DNA of 30,549 nt from RXOA01 sp964547105 (GTDB taxonomy: Bacteria > Bipolaricaulota > Bipolaricaulia > UBA7950 > UBA9294), in the NCBI GenBank assembly GCA_964547105.1, contig CAZJLO010000022.1:1-30549 (forward strand), given 5' to 3'. The notes under the pieces are model-generated. The model saw only the letters and a list, made by a program, of their open reading frames with translations. It was not told where the DNA came from and searched no databases. Positions 29,661-30,549 of the stretch are shown piece after piece (within the stretch, counting starts at the first letter, position 1; every line of letters starts with the position of its first letter). Position numbers and translations under genes: made by a program.

Positions 29661-30549
29661 ATGATGCATTGGGGAAGGCGGTTCGAGGATGCCAAAGGGA
29701 TGATCTGGTGCGTGCTGCTTGCTGCAATCGTCCTGGCGCTGCAGCCTGCATCTCTGGCCAATGCCGCAGAGGTGTTGGATTCGCGACCTGAAATCCGGAC
29801 TGGATCATGGGTTCTGGCATTCATGGAGGGGACATTGTGCGAAGCGTGCGAGTCCGTCTTGCCCTGGATCCATAGAGGTCAGGACGTCTTCCCTGAGTTC
29901 AGGTACGTCCTCTCGTACCCCTCACCGATTCCGGCAGGTCTACAGGAGGAGGCTCTGGCTGCGGAACTCTATGCAGATGATGGAGCAGTATTCGGACGCG
30001 ACCTCGGCGTGGAGGAGGCACCGACAATCCTCGTCTTCTCATCCGGCAGATCGATCGCCCGGCTTGACTGGCCGTTCGCCGAAGCCGATCTGCTGAGAAC
30101 ACTGGCCACAGCCAGCATCCTGAATGAGACGCTGCTCACACCGTCTGTGCTGGTTGGCGGACTTGCCCCGGCGTTCACGGCTGTTGATCTTGGCGGGACA
30201 ACGGTATCCAGTGAGCATCTCGGTTTGCCTCTCCTTCTCGTGTTCCTGAGTCCCGAGTGCCCATCGTGTTGGGGGGGCGCTGGATCAACTTGCCACCATC
30301 CCGGCTGATGTTGAGATTGCTGTCCTTTTCATCGTGGATTCGAGCGGCTTTGTTCCTGCTCAAGAAGCACGTGTTCGCGAACTTTCGAGCACTCACCCTG
30401 ACGTGTCATGGCTGGTTCATCAGGATCTAGAGACGCTATCTGCGTTCGGTGTGACGAGGAGCCCAACATACTTCGCCATTGACTCGCAAGGTGTAATTCG
30501 CAGTGTGCATGAAGGGATCGTGTTTGAGGCTGACATCGACTCGATGGTC
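29661..30549 (+). CDS. Exported double thioredoxin-fold protein, frameshifted, partial at window end
   Basis: A signal peptide (residues ~14-35, MIWCVLLAAIVLALQPASLANA) precedes a first thioredoxin-like domain with CEAC (GTLCEACESVLPWIH), a cis-Pro loop EEAPTILVF and a following helix. A second domain begins near residue 165 (PAFTAVDLGGTTVSSEHL, then LVFLSPECPSCW), like TlpA/AhpC-type oxidoreductases with CPSC. The frame breaks at a run of seven G (30271-30277): read as written it ends at 30308. With six G it continues WGALDQLATIPADVEIAVLF... and SPTYFAIDSQGVIRSV to the window edge with no stop. It is probably a sequencing or assembly error in the homopolymer; a real or phase-variable frameshift is possible. 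The role would be periplasmic disulfide or peroxide chemistry. Confidence 0.8.

Overview
The window looks like a piece of a high-GC bacterial chromosome from an assembled, probably uncultured genome. It carries an exactly 100-base run of N (a scaffold join) and its last gene runs off the end. Lipoprotein signals, several exported beta-propeller proteins and a Gly-rich beta-barrel-like protein suggest a diderm with a substantial exported proteome. Nothing here fixes the phylum. The density of intergenic repeats resembles what I remember of candidate lineages such as Bipolaricaulota/Acetothermia, but that is a weak impression. I saw no rRNA, tRNA, CRISPR array, prophage or long operon.

Layout. 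1-1740: repeat mosaic with a RelE/CopG-type toxin-antitoxin pair lying between two copies of a ~170-bp repeat. 1742-3571: a VWA plus beta-propeller protein whose N-terminal membrane anchor is cut off by an in-frame TAG. 4245-5444: a protein with two methylglyoxal-synthase-like domains. 5458-6368: a REP-associated tyrosine transposase (RAYT) bounded by perfect 19-bp inverted repeats. 6425-9737: single genes for small redox or ligand-binding enzymes (PNPOx-like, flavin reductase-like, VOC) and an exported propeller, with the assembly gap in between. 9974-10973: an MNT/HEPN pair with its own promoter. 11670-17405: membrane or exported proteins, a secreted DNase I-fold/LTD protein, an ArsB/NhaD-type transporter and a lipoprotein. 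17617-20418: a Ca2+-type P-ATPase. 20948-22549: an exported barrel-like protein, a 35/25-bp hairpin tandem array and a DUF488-like gene. 22816-26250: a TM0106-type nuclease-helicase. 26519 to end: an unrecognised cytosolic protein, an IPT/TolB-like lipoprotein, a small membrane protein and a frameshifted double-thioredoxin protein.

Most genes stand alone, are not grouped by pathway and are separated by repeats. The repeats are the most unusual part of the window. Several families recur between genes, often in one order: (A) a 9-bp-period GTTCRTRGA array, (B) a GTCCRTAGTCC-like stretch, (C) an inverted-repeat element with GGGGTCAGACC ends, (D) a hairpin with GTAG at its foot, and (E) a GAAGTGAGGGT tag. 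Family C shares its outer bases with the ends of the RAYT element, so C is plausibly mobilised by it or by a relative.

Two promoter styles can be read. Some genes have Shine-Dalgarno sequences. Others have a TTGNNN-N17-TANNNT promoter placed exactly 6 nt before the ATG, which predicts leaderless mRNAs; the transposase is one of these, and its -35 box lies inside its own terminal repeat.
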